From Chlamydoabsidia padenii (Eukaryota > Mucoromycota > Mucoromycetes > Mucorales > Cunninghamellaceae), in assembly GCA_025330725.1 (NCBI GenBank), contig JAIWND010000007.1, positions 1,116,001 through 1,180,000 on the forward strand: a stretch of DNA of 64,000 bases, read 5' to 3'. Every line of letters begins with the position of its first letter. The stretch's first letter is position 1. Shown one piece after another: positions 1-11,447 of this stretch. Made by a program: the position numbers and the translations under genes. The notes beneath the pieces were generated by a model, which was not told the origin of the DNA, ran no database searches, and was given only the letters and a program-made list of their open reading frames with translations.

Positions 1-594
1 AGGAATCTGACTATTGATATATATAAAAAAAAAGAGGTTAGTTTTCAGAAACATTGTTTCAATAAAGTGAGTTTACCTTGAAGAGGGTCGAGCGTCAGTT
101 GTTGTTTCATCTTCTTCGGCTTCTAAAATGATATCTAGATCCTATAGTAAAGTATGGTTCAATCACAAAGATTCATTCGTTATTACCAAAACTGAATGTT
201 ACTTACGTCATCACTGTCTTCTTCCTCGTCTTCGTCTTCATCTTCATCCATAGCATCGTCATTGTCAGGTTCCTTCTTGGTAGGATCTGTAGAGTTGCTG
301 CACAAGAGAATAAAGCGTTAATCATCCTAGATTTGCAAGACAAAGATGATCTTACCTATTGGCAATGGCTTCATTATATTGTTCATAGATTTCTTCGTCT
401 TCTTCAGTGTCTATGTGTAAATATAAAGTGAGTGTCATGTCATGGTAGAGAGGGAAGAAGTGTTTATTTGATTTACTTTTTTTGGTGGCAGGTTTAGATG
501 TAATGCCATAGTTGTCTTCTGAGCCATCGGATCCGTATAAAAATTCGTCAACATCGTCTTCTTCCATGGTATTGTTCTTGTTGGGGTCGCTCAT
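1..594 (-). CDS. FIP1: Fip1-like pre-mRNA 3'-end processing factor (5' part; continues beyond left edge)
   Basis: N-terminal part of a Fip1 homologue, the subunit of the cleavage/polyadenylation factor that links poly(A) polymerase to the complex in the nucleus. Exons on the minus strand: 594-477, 410-356, 297-207, 141-77, then beyond the window; all introns are GT-AG and phases close. The product begins MSDPNKNN and soon shows DDVDEFLYGSDG, matching the FLYGSD motif near the start of yeast Fip1. A long Asp/Glu-rich stretch follows, then DDLDIILEAEED, the hydrophobic segment ahead of the Fip1 core. The conserved core itself (WRxPGxxxxDYFNYGF in the family) would lie outside the window and cannot be checked. 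The start is the first ATG. A GTCGGGAATTAAA motif sits 70 bp upstream. Family assignment is fairly secure from the two motifs. Confidence 0.82.
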
Positions 595-663
595 TGTGTG
601 GTTTTAATTAAAGAAAGAGAAGCAAAAAGAAAAGTATAAAAATTTAAAAAAAAAAAAAAAAGA

Positions 664-676
664 GTCGGGAATTAAA
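664..676 (+). promoter_or_regulatory. Recurrent motif copy upstream of Fip1
   Basis: GTCGGGAATTAAA, 70 bp before the start codon of the minus-strand gene. Confidence 0.45.
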
Positions 677-967
677 AAAGTCTAGTTGGGTGTGATGATG
701 GCAAAGACCACCTGTCAATCAATACACGACCCTGATAAATGCAACAAGTGAGGAATAATCATTTTACATTTTTTATTTTTGTTTGGTAAAAAGGAACAAC
801 ACAATATATATATATATTTAAAAAGAAAGAAGTGTCAAGGAGGACAAGCAAACTAATAAACAAACAAACTATACGAATGGATGTGGATGAAGGGTGGGTG
901 GGAAGATACAGTACAAATGAGGGATAGAGTGAGTGATCTAATAAATGTAAATTGGATAAACAACTTT

Positions 968-1471
968 TTATTGATCATCGGCAACCACCTTGGTAAGGTA
1001 TGTTTCAAAGTCGAAATCAGGGTTTTCAAAGTCTATATACGAAATGATGCGGTTAGTTTATAAACACAAGTGCTCATCCAGCTAGCTAGCTACACCAGTT
1101 TTAATCCATCTTTACCTAATTCAACCGTGGCAGGAGAAGCATCCACCTTGATCAACTTTTGTTTGGCATAGGCAACCTTGGCTTGTGCAATTAAATCTTC
1201 TTGACGGTGATAAGCAGCTTGTTTTTGTTGTTCTTCGGCTTGCTTGTTCAAGCTAATGTTGTGAGTGAATCCGTATACGAGACCGAAGGCAAGAGCTGAC
1301 CATCGTCCAACCTATATAAAATGAGTAAATTAGTACACCAAAAGTCACATCACCCAGAGTCAATGTCTAGTTGTTGTTGTTTTTTTTTATCCCAGCACGA
1401 TATTCCGTTCGCAAGTGGTAAAATTGGTGAGAGGTCAAAGTGCTTACGTTAACAACAGCTTGGGTCACCAT
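968..1471 (-). CDS. ATP21: ATP synthase subunit e, mitochondrial
   Basis: Small inner-membrane subunit e of mitochondrial F1Fo-ATP synthase (yeast Atp21/Tim11), which helps dimerise the enzyme and shape cristae. Three exons: 1471-1448, 1311-1116, 1032-968, giving 94 aa, the usual size. The first coding exon holds only eight codons. Residues 9-25 form the single hydrophobic segment (NVGRWSALAFGLVYGF), followed by a charged Gln/Lys-rich coiled coil and a C-terminal PDFDFETYLTKV typical of fungal subunit e. The GxxxG-type dimerisation motif of the yeast protein is not obvious here (G10 and G18 only). No cleavable presequence is expected in this family. It is divergently spaced from Fip1 by a short AT-rich gap. 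Confidence 0.85.
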
Positions 1472-1657
1472 ATTGTGTTATAAATGTAAAAGAGAAGGGA
1501 GGGGGGAAGAAGAAGGGGAACGAGACAAAAAAAAAAAAAAAAAATTGGAGGGGTGGAGAAAACAAGTGACGTCCATGGGTAACATCGGCGATTCAAATTG
1601 AGATCCTTTTTATAACCACGTGATATATAAATCCAGGGGCAAAGATCAACTCTTTAT

Positions 1658-3113
1658 TTAATATACAGTTTTTTTTCTTTTATCAACATGTCTATCTTTA
1701 CTATCGGCACTATCAGAGAATAACGCGCCATCTTCATCATCACTATTCAATAAACTTTGGAGCATTAGTCTTCGTCGTCGCTTGGCTGCTTGATTGGTGT
1801 CCATCATGTTCCGTAAGAGATTGCCTTGTAATCCCAAGTTGTGAGGTCCAATAATAGAATGATGCACGTGTTCGATTGATTTAAAGTATTTGACCGTCTA
1901 ATAATAATAACAAAAACAAGCGTATGAGAGAGACTGGTTCACTTGGCTGATGACAGTAATAGGATGGTTCCTGTTTGGTGTTACCTTGATATGAAGTTCC
2001 AAAGTCGCATCTTCGTCACATACAATCAAGCCCTTGGGATGCATTTGAATAGCTAAAAAAAAGACGAGTTAGTCCATATTCGCGTGTATGATACAACATA
2101 ATTACATGACACAGTCCACATATGGTTGACACCTTCTTCGATACATTTTGCGAGCGCGATGGCCTATATATACATTGATCCACTATTAGACCTCTATCCA
2201 TTAAATTAAGTAGTGTGCTTGTTTTTTTTTTTTTTTTCAATACCTTATGTGCGCCGGTGATGATGACCACCACTTCCCGAGCATCCATGACAGTACTATA
2301 GAAGAGATAAAAAATGATGCCAACAAGGTGAGTGACATGACATAATGTCTATAACCCCAACATACTTACGCTACACCCACCGTTAATGCCAATTTCGGTA
2401 CTTTGGCTACTTCACCATCAAAGAATCTTGCATTTGCAATGATGGTTTCATATGCTAAGGTTTTAACCCTGGTTCTTGAAGTCAGTGATGATCCAGGTTC
2501 ATTAAAGGCAATATGTCCATCAGGCCCGATTCCACCCAAAAATAGTTCAATCCCACCCAATTCAACAATCTTGGCTTCAAACCGACGACATTCTTCATCC
2601 AAATTTTCCGCATTACCATCCAGTATATGTACATTTTCTTTCTTGATATCAACGTGTTTGAAGAGATGGTTCCACATGAATGTATGATATGACTGTGGAT
2701 GATTACTTTATGAAACAGAGTTCTGTATTAGTATTTCGAATTTTACTTGTTTTTCTATTGTTTACCTTGGCAAACCAACATATTCATCCATATTAAAGGT
2801 CACAACATGTTCAAAACTGACTTCACCTGCCTTGTAAAAGTCCACGAGTTTGTGATATACGCCTATAGGTGAGGAGCCAGTAGGTAGACCCATTACAAAT
2901 AATCGATCTTTTGATGGTTGGAATTGTCGAATGCGTTCCTTGACATAATAAGCTAGAAGAAGAAGAGAAAAGTCATGTTAATGGACACATTGGTGCAACT
3001 CCTCCCCCCCTCCCAATAAAGTATTCCAAAAAATAGAATGAAAAGAATAGTTCTAGTGTATTACCTGCATAAGATGAGACTTCTTCGTAGTCTTGACGGA
3101 CAATGAGACGCAT
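1658..3113 (-). CDS. nagB: Glucosamine-6-phosphate deaminase (isomerase)
   Basis: Converts glucosamine-6-phosphate to fructose-6-phosphate and ammonia, the last step of GlcNAc/chitin catabolism in the cytosol. Seven exons: 3113-3065, 2952-2766, 2705-2370, 2295-2244, 2163-2106, 2052-1985, 1897-1658, giving 329 aa. Family motifs: MGLPTGSSP (phosphate loop, about residue 38), [10 protein letters not shown] (catalytic Asp of the DEY motif), [11 protein letters not shown], and [17 protein letters not shown] with the catalytic His and Glu. The core ends near residue 265. A basic and then acidic tail of about 60 residues ([23 protein letters not shown]) follows and is longer than in bacterial NagB. 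One intron has an A-run just after its donor. GTCGGGATTTTAA lies 95 bp upstream of the ATG. Confidence 0.95.
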
Positions 3114-3207
3114 GTGGGTAAAAAAGGAATGTAAAGGTGATATAAAGAGAAAAAGAGGTGTGAGAACTGGAAAATCCGGAAAAGTATCTTTAAAAAAAAA
3201 AAGTAAG

Positions 3208-3220
3208 TCGGGATTTTAAA
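3208..3220 (+). promoter_or_regulatory. Recurrent motif copy upstream of nagB
   Basis: GTCGGGATTTTAA, 95 bp before the start codon. Confidence 0.45.
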
Positions 3221-3718
3221 AGACCCTGATCAAGGGTCCCTTCAAATAGAGAGAGAGTTTTATTAATCAAGAATGACATTGACAACTATATACAATTTAT
3301 TATAAACATCATCACATAAAGTAATGATACAAAGTGTAACTACAATCTAATGGGGAGACGGTGATTCGTCAAAGGACCTGAATCTACGGGAGTTTCGTGG
3401 GCAGATCTGTTCATAAGACAATCACATCCTAATTTAAACAGCGTTAGTTGATCATTTTACTATCATCCCTTATTCCGAGTCATTGATGAGGAGTCCCCCG
3501 GCTGATAATGTTCGTGTGAATGATTCCTGATGATGATACTAGTTGAGTCGTGGCCTAGGTATACACTCTTTTTTTTTCCATATCATGGTATCCAGTAAAG
3601 TACTGAAACTGAAGCGAGATGGATTTCCACTATTCCCATTGTCTCGAAGGATTCCCTTGCGCTTTTTTACTTGATCAAAATCTGTGGTTGCATGGAGGGG
3701 GGGGGGAACATGAAATTG

Positions 3719-3731
3719 TTTAAACCCCGCC
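3719..3731 (-). promoter_or_regulatory. Recurrent motif copy upstream of the 73-aa gene
   Basis: TTTAAACCCCGCC on the plus strand, 89 bp before the ATG. Confidence 0.45.
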
Positions 3732-3819
3732 TTTGACCTATTTTTTCTTCTTCAAGGTGTGGCTTTTTTCCTTCTTTTTTTTTTTTTTTTCTAACTCTTT
3801 TTTACTTTATACCACTACG

Positions 3820-4041
3820 ATGAATGCCGAAACCTTACCGCTCAACATAAAGATCGAATCCACCAAAGAAGTAACCATGTCAGGAGCCACCTCTTTATTG
3901 GACCAATTCCTTCACAACGGTGTTGCTATCCATGCTGCCAACAATACCATCTCTGCTCAACTACATCGTTTACACCAAGGACTCCGTGAAGAAAAGAAAC
4001 GAGTCAAACAAGCCGATGATTCTGCGGAAAACAGCGACTGA
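3820..4041 (+). CDS. 73-aa conserved-looking small protein, function unknown
   Basis: A single-exon reading frame starting at an ATG in a good context (ACTACGATGAAT) and ending TGA. The protein has no signal peptide or membrane segment. Residues 25-62 look like an amphipathic helix (LLDQFLHNGVAIHAANNTIS, then LHRLHQGLREEKKRVKQ), suggesting a coiled-coil subunit of a larger complex. I do not recognise the family. Support for a real gene: a TTTAAACCCCGCC motif 89 bp upstream in the same relation as at neighbouring genes, a pyrimidine-rich leader just before the ATG, and balanced codon use. It could instead be a chance frame, but the context argues for a genuine small gene. Confidence 0.55.
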   Translation: MNAETLPLNIKIESTKEVTMSGATSLLDQFLHNGVAIHAANNTISAQLHRLHQGLREEKKRVKQADDSAENSD

Positions 4042-4643
4042 TTGACGCCATTGGTTAATTGCTCTTCTTGTATTATAGATCCCCCCCCTCTCTCTCTCCA
4101 ACCCCTTTTTAGCAACTTGGCCCTTTATTATAGCATTCACGTCATAATCTTTTTTTACACACACATACACATCACCATGTCACCAATCTATTGACTTACA
4201 CACATATACATATATAATAAAATGATGATTTACAGTAATGATTTATTATGGGTATCCAGTTGTTTGGAGGGGTTAATCTGATTCTTTCAGGTCATGTATG
4301 ACGAATGAATGGAACTTTACAAACATATCATAAAAGGTTAAATTAACAAGGTGCAGTATAATCGAATGCAGGTAAGAGTGTATTTGGTACCACATGAAGA
4401 GTGCCAGAGAGAGTGAAAGCTTTGGACGATTTCAAACGCCGATTTCGCTGGATGCGGAAAGGAACAAAAAGAACGAGTGCAACTTTATTTTTTTTTTCTT
4501 CTCCTCTCTTTCTTTCGCTTTTAATCTATTTGTCTAGGTTTACCGATACTGTTGATAACTTTTGTTTTTAAAAAAAGTTGAACGGTGCACCCATCATCAC
4601 TCGCTCACTCTTCCATCTTCCGACTTGAACAACTCTTTTAACA

Positions 4644-7215
4644 ATGGAACCTGGAAACGACACTCTGGTCACTAGAAATGACTTTGACAAGTATCTTGTG
4701 GATGAAACTTTATTTGTAGGGGACTTGCCTAGTTCTATCCGTGAAACCGACATTAAAACTCTACTACAACATTGCATGCCTGTAGAGTAAGTGAAATGAC
4801 TAATGGAACTGTAGATGAGGGAAACTAATAGTTTCTTTTTTATATCTAGAATGTATATTCGACGTGAAGACAATCTTAATCACCATGATGAAGTCAGCTA
4901 CTTGCGGTTTAGTAGTCGAACGTTTGCTGATAGGGCTTATACTCTTTACCATGGTTTCAAGTTTACGAATGGTGCTCAACTTCAACTGCGAATGTATAGG
5001 ACTCCCAATTTAGATCCTCAAGCTCAAGGTGACCTGTTGAAACTAACCAACTTGGCGTCAGAAAACGTCCATCGACTTTATGATATCTTTCGTCCCTTTG
5101 GTCCTCTTCAACTTTGTATATCCACGGGTGAAGAAACTGCTATCATTCAATACTTTGATCAGGCTGACTCTAAGAACGCTATCTCTCAAATAGTAAGTTA
5201 AAACAATAGAAAATAGGGGGCAACTACCAGCTTGTTTTAATTGATTGATCACCTTGATCTTTTTATATTAGGATGGTATGACTTTTGGTGGTAAAAAAGT
5301 GTAAGCAAAAAGATAAAGGCTCAAGGTGGAATGATATAACTAACTCGATTCTTCTTCTTCATGTTTTGATATATAGTACGATCACATCACTACCTCCTGG
5401 ACAGAATGATATGACATTCACCAACCATACATCTCCATTACCAACAACAAGGCTCATCTCAGCTCAAGAAATCGAAGACAAAGCCAAAGTATTCAGTCTT
5501 CAGCAGCAACAGGAGACAAACCGGTATCAGAAACAATTAGTAGGCACTACGTCTGTCGGGAAAGCACATATTGATTTTACGAACCTTTACGTCAAAAACA
5601 TGGATCCTCTTATCACTAATGAACATCTTGAAACATTATTCAGCAAGTTTGGTCGAATTATATCAGCACGTGTAATCAGTCATCCTACAACTCAACAATC
5701 TCGAGGGTATGGTTTTGTCAGCTTCTCTAATGAAGAGGAAGCAGCTCGGGCCTTGGAATCAATGAATGGTGAAGTGGTTTTTTCCAAACCTCTTTATGTG
5801 TCCTTTCACGAAACTAAAAAGGGTCGTAATGATAACAACAACAAAAACAGTAATTACACCACTTTGGATCTTCCAACTACAATCGAATTACAGCAAAACA
5901 ACATCAACAGTACTTGTATATCCCCTTATCAACCACACAATGGATCTCATACCATCAACCTTCCTCGGGATCAAGATTCGAGTTTACACCTAGGGTATTG
6001 TAAGTTGTTTATTAGCGTCTTTTGCTGCCGGGATTCACTCACCTTTATTTAGCATCGACACTAGTAGACACATACATGGACAATACAACTATCAAGCTCC
6101 CCATGAAAATAGTAGGTGCTTGTAAATGAATCGGTAATTATTGCTAACATTAACCTCGTTTCTTTATAGTCACCTGTTATTGAAAACGCTACACTTAATC
6201 CTTCAACACCTCCTTCCAATACCAATGGTCCCTCACTCGATTCTTTGGCAACCGGAGTCAGGATCCAGCACGAACCAGATCTAATGACTAGCAATATCTC
6301 ACAGATAGACCGAGTGACAGTTAACTACAACGATCTCTTGAGAATGGATACATCACCACCACCACAATCGATTAGGACTGACAGTACTCTTCAACGGCAT
6401 AGACTCACCAAAGCTGTCATCCAAAGCGGCCATTGCGACAAGGATCGTGTATCGGATGTTGTAGATCTGCTACTCACTTTGACTCGGAAAGAACGATCTT
6501 TATGTCTTTTTAACACCAACTTTTTGCGTGAAAAAGTAGATCTCGCTTTGGATTCTCTGGATATATTTGACGATGACGATGATGATACGAACAGCACAAG
6601 TGATGCAGGGGTCTATAACAAAATCAACTCTTGGGAACAGTCTTTTGAAGGGTAATTCAATCGAAAGAAAGAACAAAGGGATAACTGAATGACACTTTTT
6701 TTTTGGGGGGGCAGGACTTCTATACCTCGTGCGACACACTTGAATCATACGACTATTCCTTCCGTACACTATCAACTTGCTCAAAACAACAAGCATATCA
6801 TTCATACTAAAAGCGACAACAATTATCTTTTACCATCAACACCTCCCTCCAGTCTTTCCACCTCTGATCTCGCTATGGGTCCACTCTCTTCTAACGACAT
6901 TGATGCCTTGATTGCCTCGTTTTCTACCATGTCCCTGACTAGTCAAAAACAAACCTTGGGGGATATTATGTGGCCTTATGTCAAACCATTGGCAAAACCA
7001 TTAGCAAAGGTAAAAAGAAAAAAAAAAGCATCACACTTGCATTTAATGACTCTTTTGCTTTTTTAAAGAACAATCGAGTGCCTGGATTCTCATCAAAAGT
7101 GCTGGTATATCTATTGGACAACTTACCACTGAACGAACTTGCCCACGGGATCAATAACATATCATGGCTAAAGGCACAGATTGAATCAGCAGTAAAAACG
7201 ATTTATCCATCTTAA
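4644..7215 (+). CDS. Rrm4-like RNA-binding protein: three RRMs and C-terminal MLLE/PABC-type domains
   Basis: Eight exons (4644-4786, 4850-5192, 5272-5300, 5377-5999, 6053-6111, 6170-6651, 6715-7009, 7069-7215), 706 aa. RRM1 begins at about residue 17 (ETLFVGDLP as RNP2); RRM2 starts near 110 (LLKLTNLA); RRM3 at about 230-310 is canonical (NLYVKNM as RNP2, RGYGFVSF as RNP1). A long Asn/Thr/Pro linker follows. Near 450-500 a helical block (DVVDLLLTLTRKERSLCLFN) resembles a divergent MLLE domain. The C-terminus (SQKQTLGDIMWPYVKPLA, then VLVYLLDNLPLNEL) is MLLE-like. Three N-terminal RRMs plus C-terminal MLLE units is the architecture of Ustilago maydis Rrm4 (792 aa), which carries mRNAs on moving endosomes. 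The family call is inference from architecture; a divergent poly(A)-binding protein or a Mrd1/Nop4-type protein is less likely. Introns are short. Confidence 0.72.
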
Positions 7216-8599
7216 TACTCTTATCACATACTATTACATTCCATTATTCCACTCTCAAATTTGATATCATTACTCATCCATATACTGTCTTTTATAGTAT
7301 ACCATTCACATTGATTTGTTGTTTATGATTAGAATAGGATCCATTATTTTAAATGAAATAAAGACTAGCTTTTTTGATCACTAGTTACTTTGTTTTTATG
7401 ACTTTGTTGGCGAAGGATATGATCGGAATTTGAAGATTGACAATGCGGGAAAATCATGCATAGAGTAGGCGGGGCTTCAAAATACTTACATTTTGACATT
7501 TCCTCAGGTACCTCAATATGTGCATAAAGACCTTGCATGAATCGAATTTTGTATGATATGGCAATCATCAATAACATATTTCTTGCCTTTAAAAAAGTAT
7601 AACTTTTACCATAAGCACATACATACTTCTTTTTCGCAATACCACTTTTGTCTGTTTGCCTTTGACCCTTGTCTATGGTACTGTATGTCACCCATTCATT
7701 TTTTCTCTTTTTCTTTTTTGTCCACTGGAGACCCTGCAATTCTCCTTTATTCTATTTCAATAAAGTAGCCCTATGAAGTAAACCCTGCAATAAGTGAGGA
7801 CTGATGAACTGTATATGTTTATTTAAAAAAGAATGAATGTATTTGATTAACTGGTTGGTTTTACACGATGGGATGGGTCTGTCTTCTTTTTGGCTGTCTG
7901 CATCGGAGAATCAGACCATCAACATTCACCATTGTATCTACTTTTGCTTCCGTTATATGCCATTCAATACTAAACACTAGCTACTTTATTCTACTAATAG
8001 GGTTTCAATAGAGTTATTGATAGCTGTGGTAGTATTCAAGTCGACTTTTGCATGATAAAGCGGAGTCGGGATGTGAATATAGTTGTTAATACTGCATCGA
8101 TACTTATCACATTACAAACGACAGTGACGATAACTTGTAGACCCACAGTAATACAATCCAAGTAATATTCACTTTAAAGCGCATTTACACAACTGCTCTT
8201 TTCCTCTCGAATGGACAAATTGGACTGGGTATATTTGCATGATGGAGTAAACGAATTTCTAGTTACAGATCATTTGTCAACAATCCATCAATGCATCACT
8301 GGTTTAAAATTTACCACATAGTATAAAACAATGGACGAGTATATGACATTTCTGGCCAGTCAACAACAACAAAGAGAGAAAGTTCAAATGTGGGTTTTAT
8401 TATAAAGTGTAATAGTATTTATATTCTAGTATTCTAATAAACTATATAGTGATATTAATTGTCACGTTGTTAATGACAATGAAAACATTATGTATTGCTT
8501 CCATTATATATATGATCCCAACAAGTCTATAAAGCATCATCCGCATCATAGTTTGGGTGCCTTATGTATCTATTCCCATTATGCATGGATATTAAAAAG

Positions 8600-9190
8600 A
8601 AAAAGAATTTAGTGTCCTCCCCTACCTGGGGGGGGGTTTGCCAACTTGCGTCTATTGCCATTATTGTCGGTGGAAATGCGCATAAAGACCACAATACATC
8701 AATGCAATGGGTGTCTTTATACCAGTAAATCGATGACCTAATAATACAGAAAAGGATTAGTATCTTCTTTACCCAGTGGAAGAGAATATCTTACCATCGA
8801 TCGGCCAAGCAGCCAACATTGTTTCAACACCAAAATGTATAATAGATCATAACCCACAGTCGATACCATTGTCACTCTATAAAAAGAGACAGTCAGTTTA
8901 TGAGTTGACTTTCAATAGACTTACTTTTATATGTTGATCCATCCTCCATCAAGATTAGCCTGGCATAGAGATGTATTTCGTACATATAAAGTGACAGGGT
9001 GCCATCAGTATATCCACCATGCCTTATAATAATCTACCCTACCATGATCATTGCGTAAGCCAATGTAGTCGCAAAAGTGAAGACTAACAGCTAACAATAG
9101 AGGGTCGTGTCCCAATGAGCATCATCCAGTCGCACCTTGTTTCATAGTACAAGAATGCAGTCCTACTTTTTTTTCCTTCGGTGTCTATAC
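8600..9190 (-). pseudogene. Possible decayed multi-exon membrane-protein gene
   Basis: On the minus strand several exon-like pieces lie in order with plausible splice sites: a hydrophobic helix (LLVFTFATTLAYAMIM, around 9100-9050), a piece around 9030-8945 (GYTDGTLSLYMYEIHLYARL), one around 8880-8820 and a last one ending HFHRQ at about 8670. Joining them needs in-frame stops to be ignored at two or more places, so if it is a gene it is broken. A similar string (GLYAH) recurs at about 7530 on the same strand. The family is not recognised. This is a low-confidence reading and the pieces could be chance. Confidence 0.22.
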
Positions 9191-9412
9191 AAAAAATCAA
9201 TCATGTGAGTTTACTATCTAATAAAGTATACTCCGTTTGTGATATTTAACTATTGCGTTGTATGGTCGTTTATGCTGTTTTATGTTGATTCAAAGTAAGG
9301 GTCTAAACATTGCGTGTCCTCTTTTTTCTAGCGCGTGAGTTGGAAGTATTACCTTTTATTGTGTTAAAGTCCACTAATGAGGTGACATGGAGCAATAAAA
9401 GTTGCCACTTTC

Positions 9413-9415
<3 letters not shown>

Positions 9416-9496
<81 letters not shown>
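9416..9496. repeat. (AAT)n trinucleotide microsatellite, about 27 units
   Basis: An uninterrupted run of TAA/AAT units of about 80 bp in intergenic DNA. Such a tract is expected to vary in length between strains. Confidence 0.97.
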
Positions 9497-9497
<1 letters not shown>

Positions 9498-10267
9498 GTG
9501 TCAAGTTAAAGTGTCGTCCAATACACACATACGCCCTTTACCTTGAGTCGTAATGTTGTCTCCGTTCCAAGATCGATGGCATCTATAATGTAAGCACGCG
9601 CTACACTGAAAAAGAAGATTGATGCAACAGTGCTTGCAAGATTGACTTACAGTGAAGAAAGGAGAGAGTTAAAAAAAGAAAAAAGGAGGAGAAAAAGAGA
9701 AGAAAAGAAAGAATTGCAAAATAAAGTAGTTTTCAGAACGGAATCGGGGAATCAATTTTTCGGCCACCTGGTTCCGTCTACTTCAAAGAGATTGACGTTG
9801 GGGTCTATATACAATTGGTTATGTACCCAAGATGCAAACAATAACATGAGCTTGAGTTTTTTTGTTTCTTTATTATTCTTGCTCATATGCATCATAGTAT
9901 TGTACACTGGAGCAAGTGCAGTGATCTTGATTGGAGGCAAAACGGAATATCCAAATGGGGTTCGACGGAGGACAAGGAAAGGATGAGAGAATAGATTTGA
10001 AAGTTTCCTGGTCAAAGAGGATTCTCACATCAGAGTGCAGGCGGGATATTGACCATGAGGACCAGGATGTGAATGTTGTGGTTGTCGTCAGGAGCACGAC
10101 TATTGTATCTTTTATGTGTGGTGAGATTCTGTGATAAAGAAATTTGCTCTTCTGTATCAATGAATGGTACCTTGATTTGTCTTCTTCCTATCACTACCCA
10201 GTTCCCTCACCCTATTCAACTTGATGTGATACACAAACCGCCTGCATAATTACCATGTCGTAAATTC

Positions 10268-10281
10268 TTTCAATCCCCGAC
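10268..10281 (-). promoter_or_regulatory. Recurrent motif copy upstream of RNase H
   Basis: TTTCAATCCCCGAC on the plus strand, 78 bp before the ATG. Confidence 0.45.
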
Positions 10282-10358
10282 ACTTTTGTTTAAAAAAGGT
10301 GGCGGTGTTGATTTTTTTCCTTTCTTTTCTTTATTCTAATACCTTAATCAATCTCATT

Positions 10359-11447
10359 ATGTTCAACACGTCCAACATGTCTAACAAGTAAGTTTTTACT
10401 CTTTGTTTATAAATAGGTACCTGTACTCTGTTTATCAACTTGTCTACTAATCCAGTGTTTAATAGTTTGGCAGATGTCAGTCTTCACACAATGCCCGACT
10501 TTGATGGCACCGAACCAAGGTACAACTGGTTTTGTGACAATATCGGACCCCGACAGCCACAAGACGGCAAGTTGACTTTTTTTTTTTTTTTTTTTTGATC
10601 AACAAACAATCTATCTTCTAACAACATTCTTATAGTGAGTGCGATACTAAGTGAATCGGTGGAGGAATACCTTCTATATGTCGGTTTGTCTCGTGAACAG
10701 AAAAAAGAGGTAATACAAACACGGTGCTTATACTTTTTTAACTTTAGAATACTAATGAACTTCTTTATATGTATATATGATAGATGTATGAACAGCTTGC
10801 TCCTAGTTTACAAAGAAACTATGATCGTATAGTTTACACTGATGGATCGTGTCGTCTTGGTGCCGCTGGTTATGGAGCGTGGTGGGGTGATGCTCAAGGT
10901 CACTCGATAAATGGGCCCATACCCTATGAACAATCATCACTACGTGCGGAATTCTATGTAAGTCATTTTAACAACTTCATCATTGACATACTAGACTAGA
11001 CTATTTATTTATGTATGTTAGGGTGTATACCAATCTTTTTTAAATGATACCAATGTTTGTGATGCAATGCGGATGGAAACGGACTGCTTCGATGTGATAA
11101 AAAGTAAGTCATCATGTAACCCAGAAGAAGAAAAAAAGTGGATACTCATTGGCTTTTGACATTTTTAGTCTTACATGATACTTGTTGTAATAAACGTAAT
11201 GTTTCTAATGATCCAAATCGAGACATCTGTAACATGATCCTAAGTGTAATGGCTCGGCGCATTGGTCCAATTGGATTGGTAAGTTGTGCTTACGGGAAAA
11301 GGATGTATAATTTACTCGTTATTGGATAAATAGGGGTATGTACCTGGGCATTGCAGAATCGATGGGAATGTAAATGCGGATCGAATTGCTGGATATGCTT
11401 CTTTGAATGCCTTGCTGGCTCGACGCCCACAAAATCCTCAAGTATAG
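10359..11447 (+). CDS. RNase H type 1 family protein
   Basis: Seven exons: 10359-10387, 10466-10566, 10636-10709, 10784-10957, 11022-11103, 11169-11278, 11334-11447; 227 aa. The RNase H fold starts near residue 87. Catalytic residues are in place: Asp in IVYTDGSC, Glu in SLRAEFYG, Asp in METDCFDV, and the final Asp in GNVNADRIA, with the VPGH histidine just before. This set hydrolyses the RNA strand of RNA-DNA hybrids. The N-terminal 80 residues lack the hybrid-binding domain of canonical eukaryotic RNase H1 and resemble no domain I know. Intron 2 needs a GC donor (G|GCAAGT): the nearest GT choice shifts frame into a stop. Mobile-element origin is possible but the gene is intact. TTTCAATCCCCGAC lies 78 bp upstream. 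Confidence 0.85.

Larger units (their letters stand above)
3114..3819. other. Intergenic region between nagB and the 73-aa gene
   Basis: Divergent promoter region of about 700 bp. It holds a CGGGATTTTAA copy near nagB and a TTTAAACCCCGCC copy near the small gene on the right. Between them is AT-rich sequence with a short G-run near 3698. I found no convincing coding exon or structural RNA. Confidence 0.5.
7216..10358. other. Gene-poor 3.1 kb interval
   Basis: No intact gene found. It holds an (AAT)n microsatellite, a possible decayed membrane-protein gene on the minus strand, and several G-runs. Scattered fragments of the recurrent upstream motif occur without an adjacent gene (for example near 7467 and 8066). 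Reading frames of 70-120 codons around 7365-7739 and 9630-10160 are of low-complexity composition, overlap on both strands and show no family motif. Confidence 0.5.

Noticed and set aside
881..1063. Short plus-strand frame overlapping the ATP synthase e gene
   Set aside because: It is antisense to a well-supported gene and has no family features.
3400..3560. A possible small structured RNA with CTGATGATGAT near 3520
   Set aside because: Looked at as a C/D-box snoRNA, but no paired C and D boxes with a closing stem could be defined.
7365..7739. A 124-codon minus-strand frame
   Set aside because: Lysine-rich low-complexity start, no recognisable domain, and no support beyond one short string shared with the decayed gene at 8.6-9.2 kb.
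9630..10160. Overlapping frames on both strands (118 and 95 codons)
   Set aside because: Both strands open with low-complexity composition; no splice pattern, motif or promoter signal favours either.
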